A stretch of DNA of 64,000 nucleotides, taken from positions 62,001 through 126,000 of the forward strand of contig JACKJB010000003.1 of assembly GCA_020638155.1 (NCBI GenBank), written 5' to 3'. The translations under genes and the position numbers were made by a program. Source of the stretch: Rhodospirillales bacterium. GTDB taxonomy: Bacteria > Pseudomonadota > Alphaproteobacteria > Micavibrionales > Micavibrionaceae. This document shows positions 16,500-24,946 of the stretch, piece by piece. How positions within the stretch are numbered: position 1 is the first letter of the stretch; the number at the start of each line of letters is the position of its first letter. The notes below the pieces were generated by a model that did not search any database, was not told the DNA's origin, and saw only the letters and a list, made by a program, of their open reading frames with translations.

Positions 16500-16986
16500 A
16501 TCACTTGATACAGAGAAACTCGATATGACACAGGAAAAACCGCTTACCCTGTCCCGCGACCCGAACAAAGCCATGCAGCAGATGATGGAGCAGATTGACT
16601 CGCTCCGTGAAGTCTACATGGAAGAAAACGCCGCGCTGGAGCAGTCCGATACGAAAACGTTCCTCAAGCTGCAGGACAAGAAAATCCATGCCGCCCGCAA
16701 CTACCAGGCCGGCGCGCAGCAAATGCTGACCCGCAAAGACGAGCTGCAACACATCGATATGGCGCTCAAACTGCAACTACGGGAAAAGCAGGAAGAATTT
16801 TCCGGGATCATGAGCGAAAACCTTAAGGCGCTCGACCGCCTGCGCAACGGCGTGAAGCGGCTCAATGACCGTGTGATGCGCTCTGCCCGCGACGCGGCCC
16901 AGCATCAAAATGTGAATTACAGCGCCAAAGGGCAGCTGAACAAGAACGAACGCTCGGTTTCGCTCGGTCTTAGCGAGTCTGTGTAA
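16486..16986 (+). CDS. flgN: FlgN-like export chaperone
   Basis: FlgN-type chaperones guide hook-filament junction proteins to the export apparatus. The 166-residue product is mostly helical (MMEQIDSLREVYMEENAALE, then LREKQEEFSGIMSENLKALDR) and ends with the pattern YSAKGQLNKNERSVSLGLSE, resembling the C-terminus of FlgN proteins (Y...G.....S...N). It overlaps flgJ and precedes fliK. Its expected clients FlgK and FlgL are not encoded in this window. Assignment rests on helix pattern and C-terminus. Confidence 0.7.
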   Translation: MATDKSLDTEKLDMTQEKPLTLSRDPNKAMQQMMEQIDSLREVYMEENAALEQSDTKTFLKLQDKKIHAARNYQAGAQQMLTRKDELQHIDMALKLQLREKQEEFSGIMSENLKALDRLRNGVKRLNDRVMRSARDAAQHQNVNYSAKGQLNKNERSVSLGLSESV

Positions 16987-17016
16987 GGAAACCGGAGCAA
17001 CGAAGGAAGAACGATT

Positions 17017-18564
17017 ATGGCTGATATAAATGCATTTCTGACACAGCAGGCCGCCCTGCCCGGCAAAGCCGGGGCCGCAGGACAGGCCGGCGGCAAAGCC
17101 GGGTTGTTTACGGCGGTGTCCGGGGTCAGCTTTATGGACCTGATCTTTGCCCGCCTGACAGCGGAAGGAAAAGTCGGTGCGCAAACAGAGTCTGCTAAAG
17201 CCGAAATCATCTCGACAACAGCAAACACGACGGAACAGACAGACCCGCTGACTCCGCAACAAATTTTGGAAGCAATCCTTGAAGCAGGCCAAACCGGGGA
17301 AACAGAAGTCAGCATCGATACGGATGCGCCCGTTTCTCCTGCCCCCAGCCATCCGGAAACACCGGAATTACAGTTGGCAGGCGCCCGCAAAAAACTTGAG
17401 AAAGTACTGGAAATCCTGCTGGCCGGGTTGCCGGAAGAAAGCAAGCCAACCGTCATTGAAGTGACACCGGCACAAATCCACCAGCTTTTAGGCCGGATCA
17501 ATGCCGCGCAAAGTGATGACGGTGCCCCTGCCCTGATCGCGACGGGCCTGACGCCGGAAGACCTGACAAACCTGCTGGAAGATATTGCCAACGGCGACGA
17601 ACAGGGCGAAGCGATCTTTATCGGGCTTGCCAATATCCTGCCTCCAGAAGCGAAAAAAGACGCGATCTTCCTGCCGCGCGGCGTGGTCGTCGCCAGCCCG
17701 CAACATCCTGCAGGTGATGTCAGTACACCAACCAGCGATGAGACAAATAAACTGGCGGCAAAACTCAACGCCTTGCTTACGGGCGAAGGGGTTGAAGATG
17801 CACCGGAAGGCACCAGCAAGTTTGAAGAAGTCCTGCGTATCCTTGAAAAAGCACAGGCGAACGGCCAGAAAACCGACCAGCAAAACGGCAATAACGGCGT
17901 GGACAATGCGATCGAGCAAATTACACGCAAAGTCAGTGCGGGGTTGAGTTCAATCCCCGGCTCTCCCCCGGCACTGAGCGCAATTTTCACAAGCTTTGCC
18001 ACCGATAGCATCTACCCGGAAGGCATGGAATACGGCACGGGCGCGCAGCACGGCAACAGCCTCAACGCGACAGCACAGCTGACCAGTATCGTCAGCCATA
18101 CCCAGCAGGCCGGTTATCCGCACCCGGCGACACAGATGGTAGCTTCGGCCATCGCCAAAGTCGCCCAGAACGGTGAGAGCAAAAATATCACGATCCAGCT
18201 CGACCCGCCTGATCTTGGCAAAGTGTCGGTGCGGATGGAACTGCACACCGACAGCGACAAGGTCAAAGCGCTGATTATCGCTGAAAAGCCGGAAACGCAC
18301 ATGATGCTGCAGCGGGATGCGCATGTTCTTGAGCGCGCCCTGCAGGATGCCGGGCTGGATGTCGATGGCGGCGCTCTGAGTTTTGAACTGTCCCAGGACG
18401 GCAACATGTTCGATCACGACCAGCAACATGGTGCCGGATCGGGCGGCAGCGGCGGCAGCGACGGATCTGCCGATGACGAAACGGAAATGGAAATCATTGA
18501 AACCACCATGGACTGGTACGCCGACCCGGAAAGCGGGCTGATGCGCTACAGCGCGCTGGTGTAA
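17017..18564 (+). CDS. fliK: FliK, hook-length control protein
   Basis: FliK measures hook length and triggers the export switch in FlhB. The 515-residue product has a long, poorly conserved Thr/Glu/Ala-rich N-terminal part and a typical C-terminal Flg_hook domain (residues about 385-455): NITIQLDPPDLGKVSVRMEL and DKVKALIIAEKPETHMMLQR, then LERALQDAGLDVDGGALSFE. A Gly/Ser linker (GSGGSGGSDGS) follows. It lies between flgN and flgD. A second, unusual FliK-like gene lies at 51.7 kb. Confidence 0.92.
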   Translation: MADINAFLTQQAALPGKAGAAGQAGGKAGLFTAVSGVSFMDLIFARLTAEGKVGAQTESAKAEIISTTANTTEQTDPLTPQQILEAILEAGQTGETEVSIDTDAPVSPAPSHPETPELQLAGARKKLEKVLEILLAGLPEESKPTVIEVTPAQIHQLLGRINAAQSDDGAPALIATGLTPEDLTNLLEDIANGDEQGEAIFIGLANILPPEAKKDAIFLPRGVVVASPQHPAGDVSTPTSDETNKLAAKLNALLTGEGVEDAPEGTSKFEEVLRILEKAQANGQKTDQQNGNNGVDNAIEQITRKVSAGLSSIPGSPPALSAIFTSFATDSIYPEGMEYGTGAQHGNSLNATAQLTSIVSHTQQAGYPHPATQMVASAIAKVAQNGESKNITIQLDPPDLGKVSVRMELHTDSDKVKALIIAEKPETHMMLQRDAHVLERALQDAGLDVDGGALSFELSQDGNMFDHDQQHGAGSGGSGGSDGSADDETEMEIIETTMDWYADPESGLMRYSALV

Positions 18565-18592
18565 CCCCTGAGGTGATGAAGGAGCACAGACG

Positions 18593-19330
18593 ATGGTATC
18601 GGATATTACAGTAACAGGCGCAGCCCAGGACGCACAGCGGACCCGGCAGCAATCCGTCCAGCTGGCCGAGGATTTCGACCAGTTCCTGATCCTGCTGACG
18701 ACGCAGCTCCAGAACCAGGATCCGCTGAACCCGATGGACTCGACCGAGTTCACCAACCAGCTGGTGCAGTTCAGCCAGGTTGAACAGGCGATTAACCAGA
18801 ACCAGAAACTCGATGACCTGGTCAGCCTGCAACTCGGCAGTATCTCCAGCGTTGCGCTGGGCTATGTCGGTCTGGATGTCAATTACCTCAGCGGCGAAAT
18901 GTCTTATGACGGCACGTCCCCGGTCAAAGTCAGCTTCGCGCTGGAACAGGACGCCTTCGAAGCGAAAGTCAATATTTACAACGAGTCCGGTGAACTGGTT
19001 TACACCGACTATGTCTCCAATGACGCCGGATCGCATGAATTTGTCTGGGACGGCAGTCATATGGGCGGCGGCCAGGTTGAGCCGGGCACCTATGGTGTAT
19101 CGATCGATGCGCTGGATCACGAAGGCGATGCCATTGATACCAGCACCGTCGTTTCCGGACGCGTCCGCGGGATTGAATCGCAAAACGGCGTGGTTTACCT
19201 GCTGATCGGCGAGCGAGCTGTGCCTCTTGGACAAGTCATTAACGCGACCCTGCCGGAAGAAGCGGCGGAAGTCGACGATACGCCGACCGATGGTGAAACC
19301 GAAGATACCGAAGGAGAGGAGACCGCGTAA
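18593..19330 (+). CDS. flgD: FlgD, hook cap scaffolding protein
   Basis: FlgD caps the growing hook. The 245-residue product contains the conserved N-terminal block (QLAEDFDQFLILLTTQLQNQ then DPLNPMDSTEFTNQLVQFSQ and VEQAINQN). A FlgD Ig-like/tudor region follows (NESGELVYTDYVSNDAGSHE, WDGSHMGGGQVEPGTYGVSI). The C-terminal tail is acidic and Thr-rich (PTDGETEDTEGEET). A GAAGGAG ribosome site precedes the start. Its stop overlaps the flgE ATG (TAATG), so the hook protein is translationally coupled to its cap. Confidence 0.95.
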   Translation: MVSDITVTGAAQDAQRTRQQSVQLAEDFDQFLILLTTQLQNQDPLNPMDSTEFTNQLVQFSQVEQAINQNQKLDDLVSLQLGSISSVALGYVGLDVNYLSGEMSYDGTSPVKVSFALEQDAFEAKVNIYNESGELVYTDYVSNDAGSHEFVWDGSHMGGGQVEPGTYGVSIDALDHEGDAIDTSTVVSGRVRGIESQNGVVYLLIGERAVPLGQVINATLPEEAAEVDDTPTDGETEDTEGEETA

Positions 19331-21108
19331 TGAGCTTATTTTCCTCCTTATATACCGGCGTTAACGGGATGAATGCCCAGAGCCAGCATACGGCGACGAT
19401 TTCGACCAACATCGCCAACTCGACGACTGTCGGCTACAAAAAGGTCGATACCGTTTTCCATGACCTGGTCGTCACGAAAACCAGCCCGGCAAAATTTGCC
19501 CATGGGGGCGTTTTTACCGACACCATACACCGGAACGACATACAGGGGGCGCTCCAGCAGACTGCGATCTCAACCGAGATTGGCATTTCCGGCGGTGGTT
19601 TCTTCGCGGTCAAGAGCAATGCGGATGCCGATCTGGACTTCCTGTTCACAAGGAACGGTACGTTTTCACCGGACTCAGAAGGCATTATGCGCAACGCGGC
19701 GGGCTTTGTCCTTTATGGCTGGCCGATTGACGAGCTGGGTAATGTTGCAGGTGGAACCACGCTCGACAGCCTGCAGCCGGTCGATGTGGATGAGCTGAAT
19801 GAAATCCACCGCCAGACCACCGCGGCAGAATTTTCCGTTAACCTTGATGCCTCAGAACCGGCGACAAACCCGGACCTGCTGTTCCCGCAGCAAAGCCTGC
19901 CGGTAAACGGTGTGTCGGCCTCCGATTTCACCCGGAATTTTACCGTGGTTGACGGAGACGGCGTACCGCGCGACCTGATTTTCGAATTCCGCAAAGTACC
20001 CGGCCCGATGGCCACAGCGGCAACAGGCACATCAGCGCTTGATTACACCATGTCCCTGACGGACGGCTCCATCTTTGGCGGGATCAATGCCGGAGACACG
20101 TTCTCCGTTACCGTCGGCGCGGCGACGCAGGAATATATTATCGGCGCAGCGGCTGGTCCTGGACAGATACGGGTTGATACGATCGGCGAGCTGTCGAATG
20201 AAATCAACGCCAATTTCGGCGGCGGCGATGTTCTGGATATGTCTCTGGATGCGGATGGCCGCCTGGTCTTCCAGGCTGTCGATCCGACAGCCAATATGAG
20301 CTTTGCCGAAATTATCGGCAGCCCGCTGAGCGGCGGCGGCTCACTGGAAATGGTGACCCAGTTCGGTAATCCGCCGTTAAACTATACGCCGCAGACTTCT
20401 ATATTAGGCGGCGATTACCCGGATCAGGCTAATTTCCCGGCGATTGCCAACCAGACGGATCCCAGCACGCGGGGCTGGTGGGAAGTGACGATCCTGACTG
20501 CCGACCCAGACCTGACAGACCCAACACTGGCCCCGGTTGCGATCAGCAGCGGCCTGATGAGCTTTAACAGCGACGGCACACTCAACGCGACGCCAAATGG
20601 TAACGGTAATATCGAGCTGTTCCTGAACAACATTAATTTCGATGACGACTCAACAACGGATACGACCAGCCTGACCGTCGATCTATCCGGCTTTAGCCAG
20701 TTCGCCGGGGCTTATAACGTGATCGTCCAGAACCATAACGGCGCAGAGGCCGGGACATTGAGCGGCATTCAAATCGGGCGTGACGGGCGTGTGATTGCCT
20801 CGTTCACCAACAGCGAGCAGTTCGAGATTTACCAGATTCCGCTAGCCACTTTTGTCAACCCAAACGGGCTTGAGTCAATTACTGGCACGGTATTTGCACA
20901 GACCTCAGAAGCCGGTGACCTGACGATGGTCGAAGCCGGCACCGGCGGTGCCGGGGTTTTGAACGGCGCCACGATTGAGAATTCGAATGTCGACCTGGCG
21001 GATGAGTTCGCCAACCTGATCGTCAGCCAAAGGGCTTTCCAGGCTAATTCGCGGGTCGTCAACACAGTGGATGAAATGACGCAACAGTTGCGGACATTGA
21101 AGTCATAA
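19330..21108 (+). CDS. flgE: FlgE, flagellar hook protein (first copy)
   Basis: FlgE polymerises into the hook. The 592-residue product starts SLFSSLYTGVNGMNAQSQHT with STNIANSTTVGYKK. It carries ISGGGFFAVKSN, FTRNGTFSPDSEGIMRNAAG and FVLYGWP, and ends with NSNVDLADEFANLIVSQRAF. The middle is a long variable surface domain. A closely similar gene follows immediately; the two differ mainly in the central region. Translational coupling to flgD suggests this copy is the ordinary hook subunit. Confidence 0.93.
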   Translation: MSLFSSLYTGVNGMNAQSQHTATISTNIANSTTVGYKKVDTVFHDLVVTKTSPAKFAHGGVFTDTIHRNDIQGALQQTAISTEIGISGGGFFAVKSNADADLDFLFTRNGTFSPDSEGIMRNAAGFVLYGWPIDELGNVAGGTTLDSLQPVDVDELNEIHRQTTAAEFSVNLDASEPATNPDLLFPQQSLPVNGVSASDFTRNFTVVDGDGVPRDLIFEFRKVPGPMATAATGTSALDYTMSLTDGSIFGGINAGDTFSVTVGAATQEYIIGAAAGPGQIRVDTIGELSNEINANFGGGDVLDMSLDADGRLVFQAVDPTANMSFAEIIGSPLSGGGSLEMVTQFGNPPLNYTPQTSILGGDYPDQANFPAIANQTDPSTRGWWEVTILTADPDLTDPTLAPVAISSGLMSFNSDGTLNATPNGNGNIELFLNNINFDDDSTTDTTSLTVDLSGFSQFAGAYNVIVQNHNGAEAGTLSGIQIGRDGRVIASFTNSEQFEIYQIPLATFVNPNGLESITGTVFAQTSEAGDLTMVEAGTGGAGVLNGATIENSNVDLADEFANLIVSQRAFQANSRVVNTVDEMTQQLRTLKS

Positions 21109-21175
21109 ACAGGGACGTATGAACGATGCAACGCAACAGGAACTTAAAAGTTTTGAATAAAGAAGGAGCAAAGCA

Positions 21176-22969
21176 ATGAGTCTTTTTGGATCACTTTTTA
21201 CAGGCGTGTCCGGTCTCGGCGCTCAGTCGCAGTCAACGGCCATGATTGCCAACAATATCGCGAACGTGAACACGGTTGGATTTAAACGGTCTGAAGCCTC
21301 ATTCTTCAGTCTTGTAACCACCGAAGGCCGCTCTTCACTCTACTCACCGGGGACCGTCTCCGTGAACCGGGTGCAGCGTGTGGACCTGCAGGGCCCGATC
21401 CAGCAGACGGCTTCGGCAACGGACGCCGCGATTTCCGGCAACGGCTTCTTTACCGTGAAACGCGACACCGGGGCTGACCAGGAATTCCTGTACACCCGCT
21501 CCGGCGCTTTCAGTGAAGACTCGCAAGGGCTTCTGCGGAACACGGCAGGCTTCGTGCTGTATGGCTGGCCGCTGGATTCCCAAGGAGACCTGCCTGCGAA
21601 CCAGGGTGACCTGACCTCGCTGGTTCCGGTCGATGTGGCCTTCCTCGGCGGCCTGACCCGCCCGACCAGCTCGGCAGAATTATCCCTGAATCTGGATGCG
21701 TCAGAAGGGGATGAAAACCTTGTTGATGCGACGGACGATTTGACCAACCCGCACTTTACACGGGGCCTGACAGTATTTGACTCTCTTGGGCAAGCGCAGG
21801 TTCTGACTTTCGAGTTCACGAAAAACTACGGACCTCATGCGACTGCCGGCGGTACGATCAATGATTTGCTGGCGACAGATAACCTGGTTACTGATCTGGG
21901 TCTGACTGCGACCAACAGCTTTGATATTAGCTCCGATCTGGGTGGCCCGCTAACGTTAACAGTTGTCGCAGGCACACCGGCGCTTCCCGGTGAGGTTCAA
22001 ACCGTTAATGATATTATTACTGAAATCAACAACGCCGGTATCGGGGTAGAAGCTTTCCTTGGCAATGACGGCGAACTGGTTATCCAGCGTGATGAATTTG
22101 CCGGTGGTGTTGCCAACAGTTTGACTCTCACAAATACAGCAGGCACACCACTAACCGCGCTGGGTATTACGCTTGTCAACGGCGGCGGCCTAGGCCCTGA
22201 CGTCTTCCAATCCGATGATCTTGCCGGTGCAGCGGGTCCATTAAGAAGCAACAACCTGGATAACGGTCAGTTTGCTGACAACCCGCCCTATAGTAACGAA
22301 ACGAATACGGACACACATACATTCCCCGCGTTTCAGTTCCTGCCCGGCGATGCGCAGTATAACAATCGCGGCTGGTGGCAGGTTAATATCGTTCACCCGA
22401 ACGGGACAAGCCTGTCGCGCGGTTTAATCAACTTCAGCAGTGATGGCCGCTTGAACGCCCGCCCGGACTCAAACGGCAATATCGATATTAACCTGACCCA
22501 GATTGACTGGGGCAACGGGTCCGAAGCGCAGAGCATTGACGTTGACGTCGAACGCTTCAGCCAGTTTTCCGGCAACTATGACGTGATTTTCTCCGACCAG
22601 AATGGGGCCGAGCTTGGGCTACGGACCGGGGTGGAGATCACCCGAGACGGGATCATCGTCGCCCGCTTTTCGAACGGCGCGACGTCGGACCTCTACAAGG
22701 TGCCGCTGGTTACATTTTCTAACCCGAACGGGCTGACCGAAGTCTCAGGGACGGCTTATTCGGAGAACGAAGAATCCGGGGAGGAAAACCTGCGTGAAGC
22801 CGGTCGCGGCGGTGCGGGGTTCCTGGAGCCTTCAACGATTGAAACCTCGAACGTCGATCTGGCGGACGAGTTTGCAAAACTGATCGTCTCGCAACGAGCT
22901 TTCTCGGCCAATACGCGGGTGATCAACACGGTCGACCAGATGACGGAAGACCTTTTGAGACTGCGTTAA
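21176..22969 (+). CDS. flgE2: FlgE paralogue, second hook protein
   Basis: The 597-residue product again has the hook-protein ends: SLFGSLFTGVSGLGAQSQST and NNIANVNTVGFKRSE at the start, ISGNGFFTVKRD and FVLYGWPLD in the middle, TSNVDLADEFAKLIVSQRAF at the end. It has its own GAAGGAG ribosome site after a 67-bp gap. The central domain differs from the first copy and contains a flagellin-like segment (NDIITEINNAGIGVEAFLGN). It may be a second hook subunit, a hook-filament junction-like protein, or an alternative hook. Confidence 0.88.
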   Translation: MSLFGSLFTGVSGLGAQSQSTAMIANNIANVNTVGFKRSEASFFSLVTTEGRSSLYSPGTVSVNRVQRVDLQGPIQQTASATDAAISGNGFFTVKRDTGADQEFLYTRSGAFSEDSQGLLRNTAGFVLYGWPLDSQGDLPANQGDLTSLVPVDVAFLGGLTRPTSSAELSLNLDASEGDENLVDATDDLTNPHFTRGLTVFDSLGQAQVLTFEFTKNYGPHATAGGTINDLLATDNLVTDLGLTATNSFDISSDLGGPLTLTVVAGTPALPGEVQTVNDIITEINNAGIGVEAFLGNDGELVIQRDEFAGGVANSLTLTNTAGTPLTALGITLVNGGGLGPDVFQSDDLAGAAGPLRSNNLDNGQFADNPPYSNETNTDTHTFPAFQFLPGDAQYNNRGWWQVNIVHPNGTSLSRGLINFSSDGRLNARPDSNGNIDINLTQIDWGNGSEAQSIDVDVERFSQFSGNYDVIFSDQNGAELGLRTGVEITRDGIIVARFSNGATSDLYKVPLVTFSNPNGLTEVSGTAYSENEESGEENLREAGRGGAGFLEPSTIETSNVDLADEFAKLIVSQRAFSANTRVINTVDQMTEDLLRLR

Positions 22970-23026
22970 TCGATTGGCGCAAATGGACAACTTAGAAAAG
23001 TGAAAATTTAAGAAAGGAACTTAACC

Positions 23027-24784
23027 ATGACTTCTGATGTCGTTCTTACCGCAGCCCTGAGGAACAACCTCCTCAGCCTGCAGAACACCCAGAGCCTGAT
23101 CGACACAACGCAGTTCAGGCTGGCTACGGGCCGTAAAATCAACTCCGCATTGGACGGACCGCAGGAATTTTTTGCCTCACAGGCACTCAACAACCGCGCA
23201 AGCGATTTGTCCCGCCTGCTCGACGCGATGGGGCAGTCCATCCAGGTTATCAAGGCCGCCGACCACGGCATCACCGCCCTGACCACCCTGGTTGAGCAAG
23301 CCGACTCCATCGCCAACAGCGCGCGTGATACTCTTGCCGCCGGACAGGCAGAAGCAAAGGTTACAGGTGATCGCGACCTTCGCGGCGTTGACAACCTGTT
23401 CGACCTGCCGGGTATCGGACAAGCTGGTGCAGGTAACACCGACTCTCTTGTCTTCAGTATTACAGATGAAGACGGAAACGCAGTAGGTCTTGGCGCGTAT
23501 GGAGCTGCGACGGCAGCAACAGCAACGGTCTCAATTGATGATTTAACCTCGATCAATGACCTGATTGCAGCGATTAACGACCTGACACTTGATGATGGCA
23601 ACGGGAACGCAACAGGAGACCAGGCTTTTGAAGCATCCCTTGATGCCAGCGGTCAACTGCAAATCCGAACATTAAATGGGGGGGACTTCAATCTTAACTT
23701 TGTCGCTTTCAACGATACGGATTCAGAAAACCTGTCATTAGCAAATGAGCTTGGCTTTGGCAGTGTAGCCCGCGTCATGCCAGATGGTGGCGTTGCCCCA
23801 TCAAACAACGTTGAATTTACATCTGTGGCCGACGTTGTTCTGGACTCGTTTACATTTTACAATGGTGCAATACCGCCACAGATCGCGCAAGCTAGTGAAC
23901 AGCTGGCGAACCTGACAGACGATGCAGGCGTTCCTTATTTTGCCGGGATCGATAACGTTGTTGATGATTATCAGATCAGCATTAATGGCGGTCCGGTTCA
24001 GACCATTGACCTTACAGATGCTGGCGGTGCCTCGGTTTCAATCCAAAACTTCGTAGACCAGATCAACTCCAACGGTGCCCTGAACGAGCATATCCAGGCC
24101 GCTTACGATGCCACGACCGGTGTACTGAGCATCGAGCCGATTGGCGCAGAGGTTGTTAGTATTGAGGTTGGCTTTACAGGAGACACGGCCGCGGATGAAG
24201 CCAACTTTGGCTTTGGCCAGGCAGACTTTACACTGGCGAACCCAGGGGAGACGATCCGCGAAAGCATCCGCCTCGCCGCTGCTGCCGCAGAACTGGCACA
24301 GTTCGAAACCGACTTTAACCGGGTACGTGACCAGATCAGTGAGCTGGTAACCAACGGTGATACCGGGTATCGCGGAACGAACCTTTTGAACGGGGATAAC
24401 CTGTTCACCGTGTTCAACGAGTTCCGGACCAGCACCCTGACCACCAACGGCGTGACCTTTACCGCCGACGGGCTGGGGCTGGCAGAGGCAAACTTCTCCC
24501 GGATTTCTTCGACGGAAGGGACGCTGGCTTCTGTACGTACGGCCCTGGAGTCAGTCCGGAACTTCGGCCTGACCCTGGCCGCCGACCTGAGCGTTATCCA
24601 GACCCGCGAGAGCTTCACCAAGTCGATGATTAACACATTGACCGAAGGGGCGGACAAACTGACCGTGGCCGACCAGAACGAAGAAGGCGCGAAGATGCTG
24701 GCCCTGCAAACCAGACAGCAGCTCGGCGTGACCTCGCTCTCACTGGCGTCACAGTCACAACAGTCGATCTTGAGACTGTTCTAA
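23027..24784 (+). CDS. fliC1: Flagellin (first copy)
   Basis: The 585-residue filament subunit has the conserved N-terminal D0/D1 helices (LRNNLLSLQNTQSLIDTTQF, LATGRKINSALDGP, ASDLSRLLDAMGQSIQVIKA) and the C-terminal helices ending LGVTSLSLASQSQQSILRLF. The central domain (about residues 130-420) is long for the Alphaproteobacteria and has several repeat-like segments of flagellin hook-IN2 type (DLIAAINDL, FVDQINSNGALNEHIQAAYD). An AAAGGAAC ribosome site precedes the ATG. I find no sigma-54 site in the 57 bp before it. Confidence 0.95.
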   Translation: MTSDVVLTAALRNNLLSLQNTQSLIDTTQFRLATGRKINSALDGPQEFFASQALNNRASDLSRLLDAMGQSIQVIKAADHGITALTTLVEQADSIANSARDTLAAGQAEAKVTGDRDLRGVDNLFDLPGIGQAGAGNTDSLVFSITDEDGNAVGLGAYGAATAATATVSIDDLTSINDLIAAINDLTLDDGNGNATGDQAFEASLDASGQLQIRTLNGGDFNLNFVAFNDTDSENLSLANELGFGSVARVMPDGGVAPSNNVEFTSVADVVLDSFTFYNGAIPPQIAQASEQLANLTDDAGVPYFAGIDNVVDDYQISINGGPVQTIDLTDAGGASVSIQNFVDQINSNGALNEHIQAAYDATTGVLSIEPIGAEVVSIEVGFTGDTAADEANFGFGQADFTLANPGETIRESIRLAAAAAELAQFETDFNRVRDQISELVTNGDTGYRGTNLLNGDNLFTVFNEFRTSTLTTNGVTFTADGLGLAEANFSRISSTEGTLASVRTALESVRNFGLTLAADLSVIQTRESFTKSMINTLTEGADKLTVADQNEEGAKMLALQTRQQLGVTSLSLASQSQQSILRLF

Positions 24785-24876
24785 TAACGCGTTAAGCGGG
24801 CGCAGCAGGATGCTTCGCCTTACTAAGCGCTCTCTTCTCTCCAGGACGGGGCAAAAGAAGGGGCAGCTACCAGACG

Positions 24877-24928
24877 GGGCGCGGCAGGCTCGCAGAGGAT
24901 AAACCCTCTCGCCGCCGCGCCCTTTTCT
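24877..24928 (+). terminator. Rho-independent terminator after the first flagellin gene
   Basis: Nine perfect outer pairs (gggcgcggc at 24877-24885 with gccgcgccc at 24914-24922) enclose an inner partial stem (gagg and cctc). A T-rich run (TTTTCTT) follows. It separates flagellin 1 from the sulfotransferase gene, only about 20 bp downstream. Confidence 0.82.
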
Positions 24929-24946
24929 TATGCGCCAAGTTGTGAG

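Noticed and set aside
16917..18011. Minus-strand open frame of 364 codons over fliK
   Set aside because: It is a shadow of fliK: Ser/Ala/Pro-rich composition, no domain and no ribosome site.
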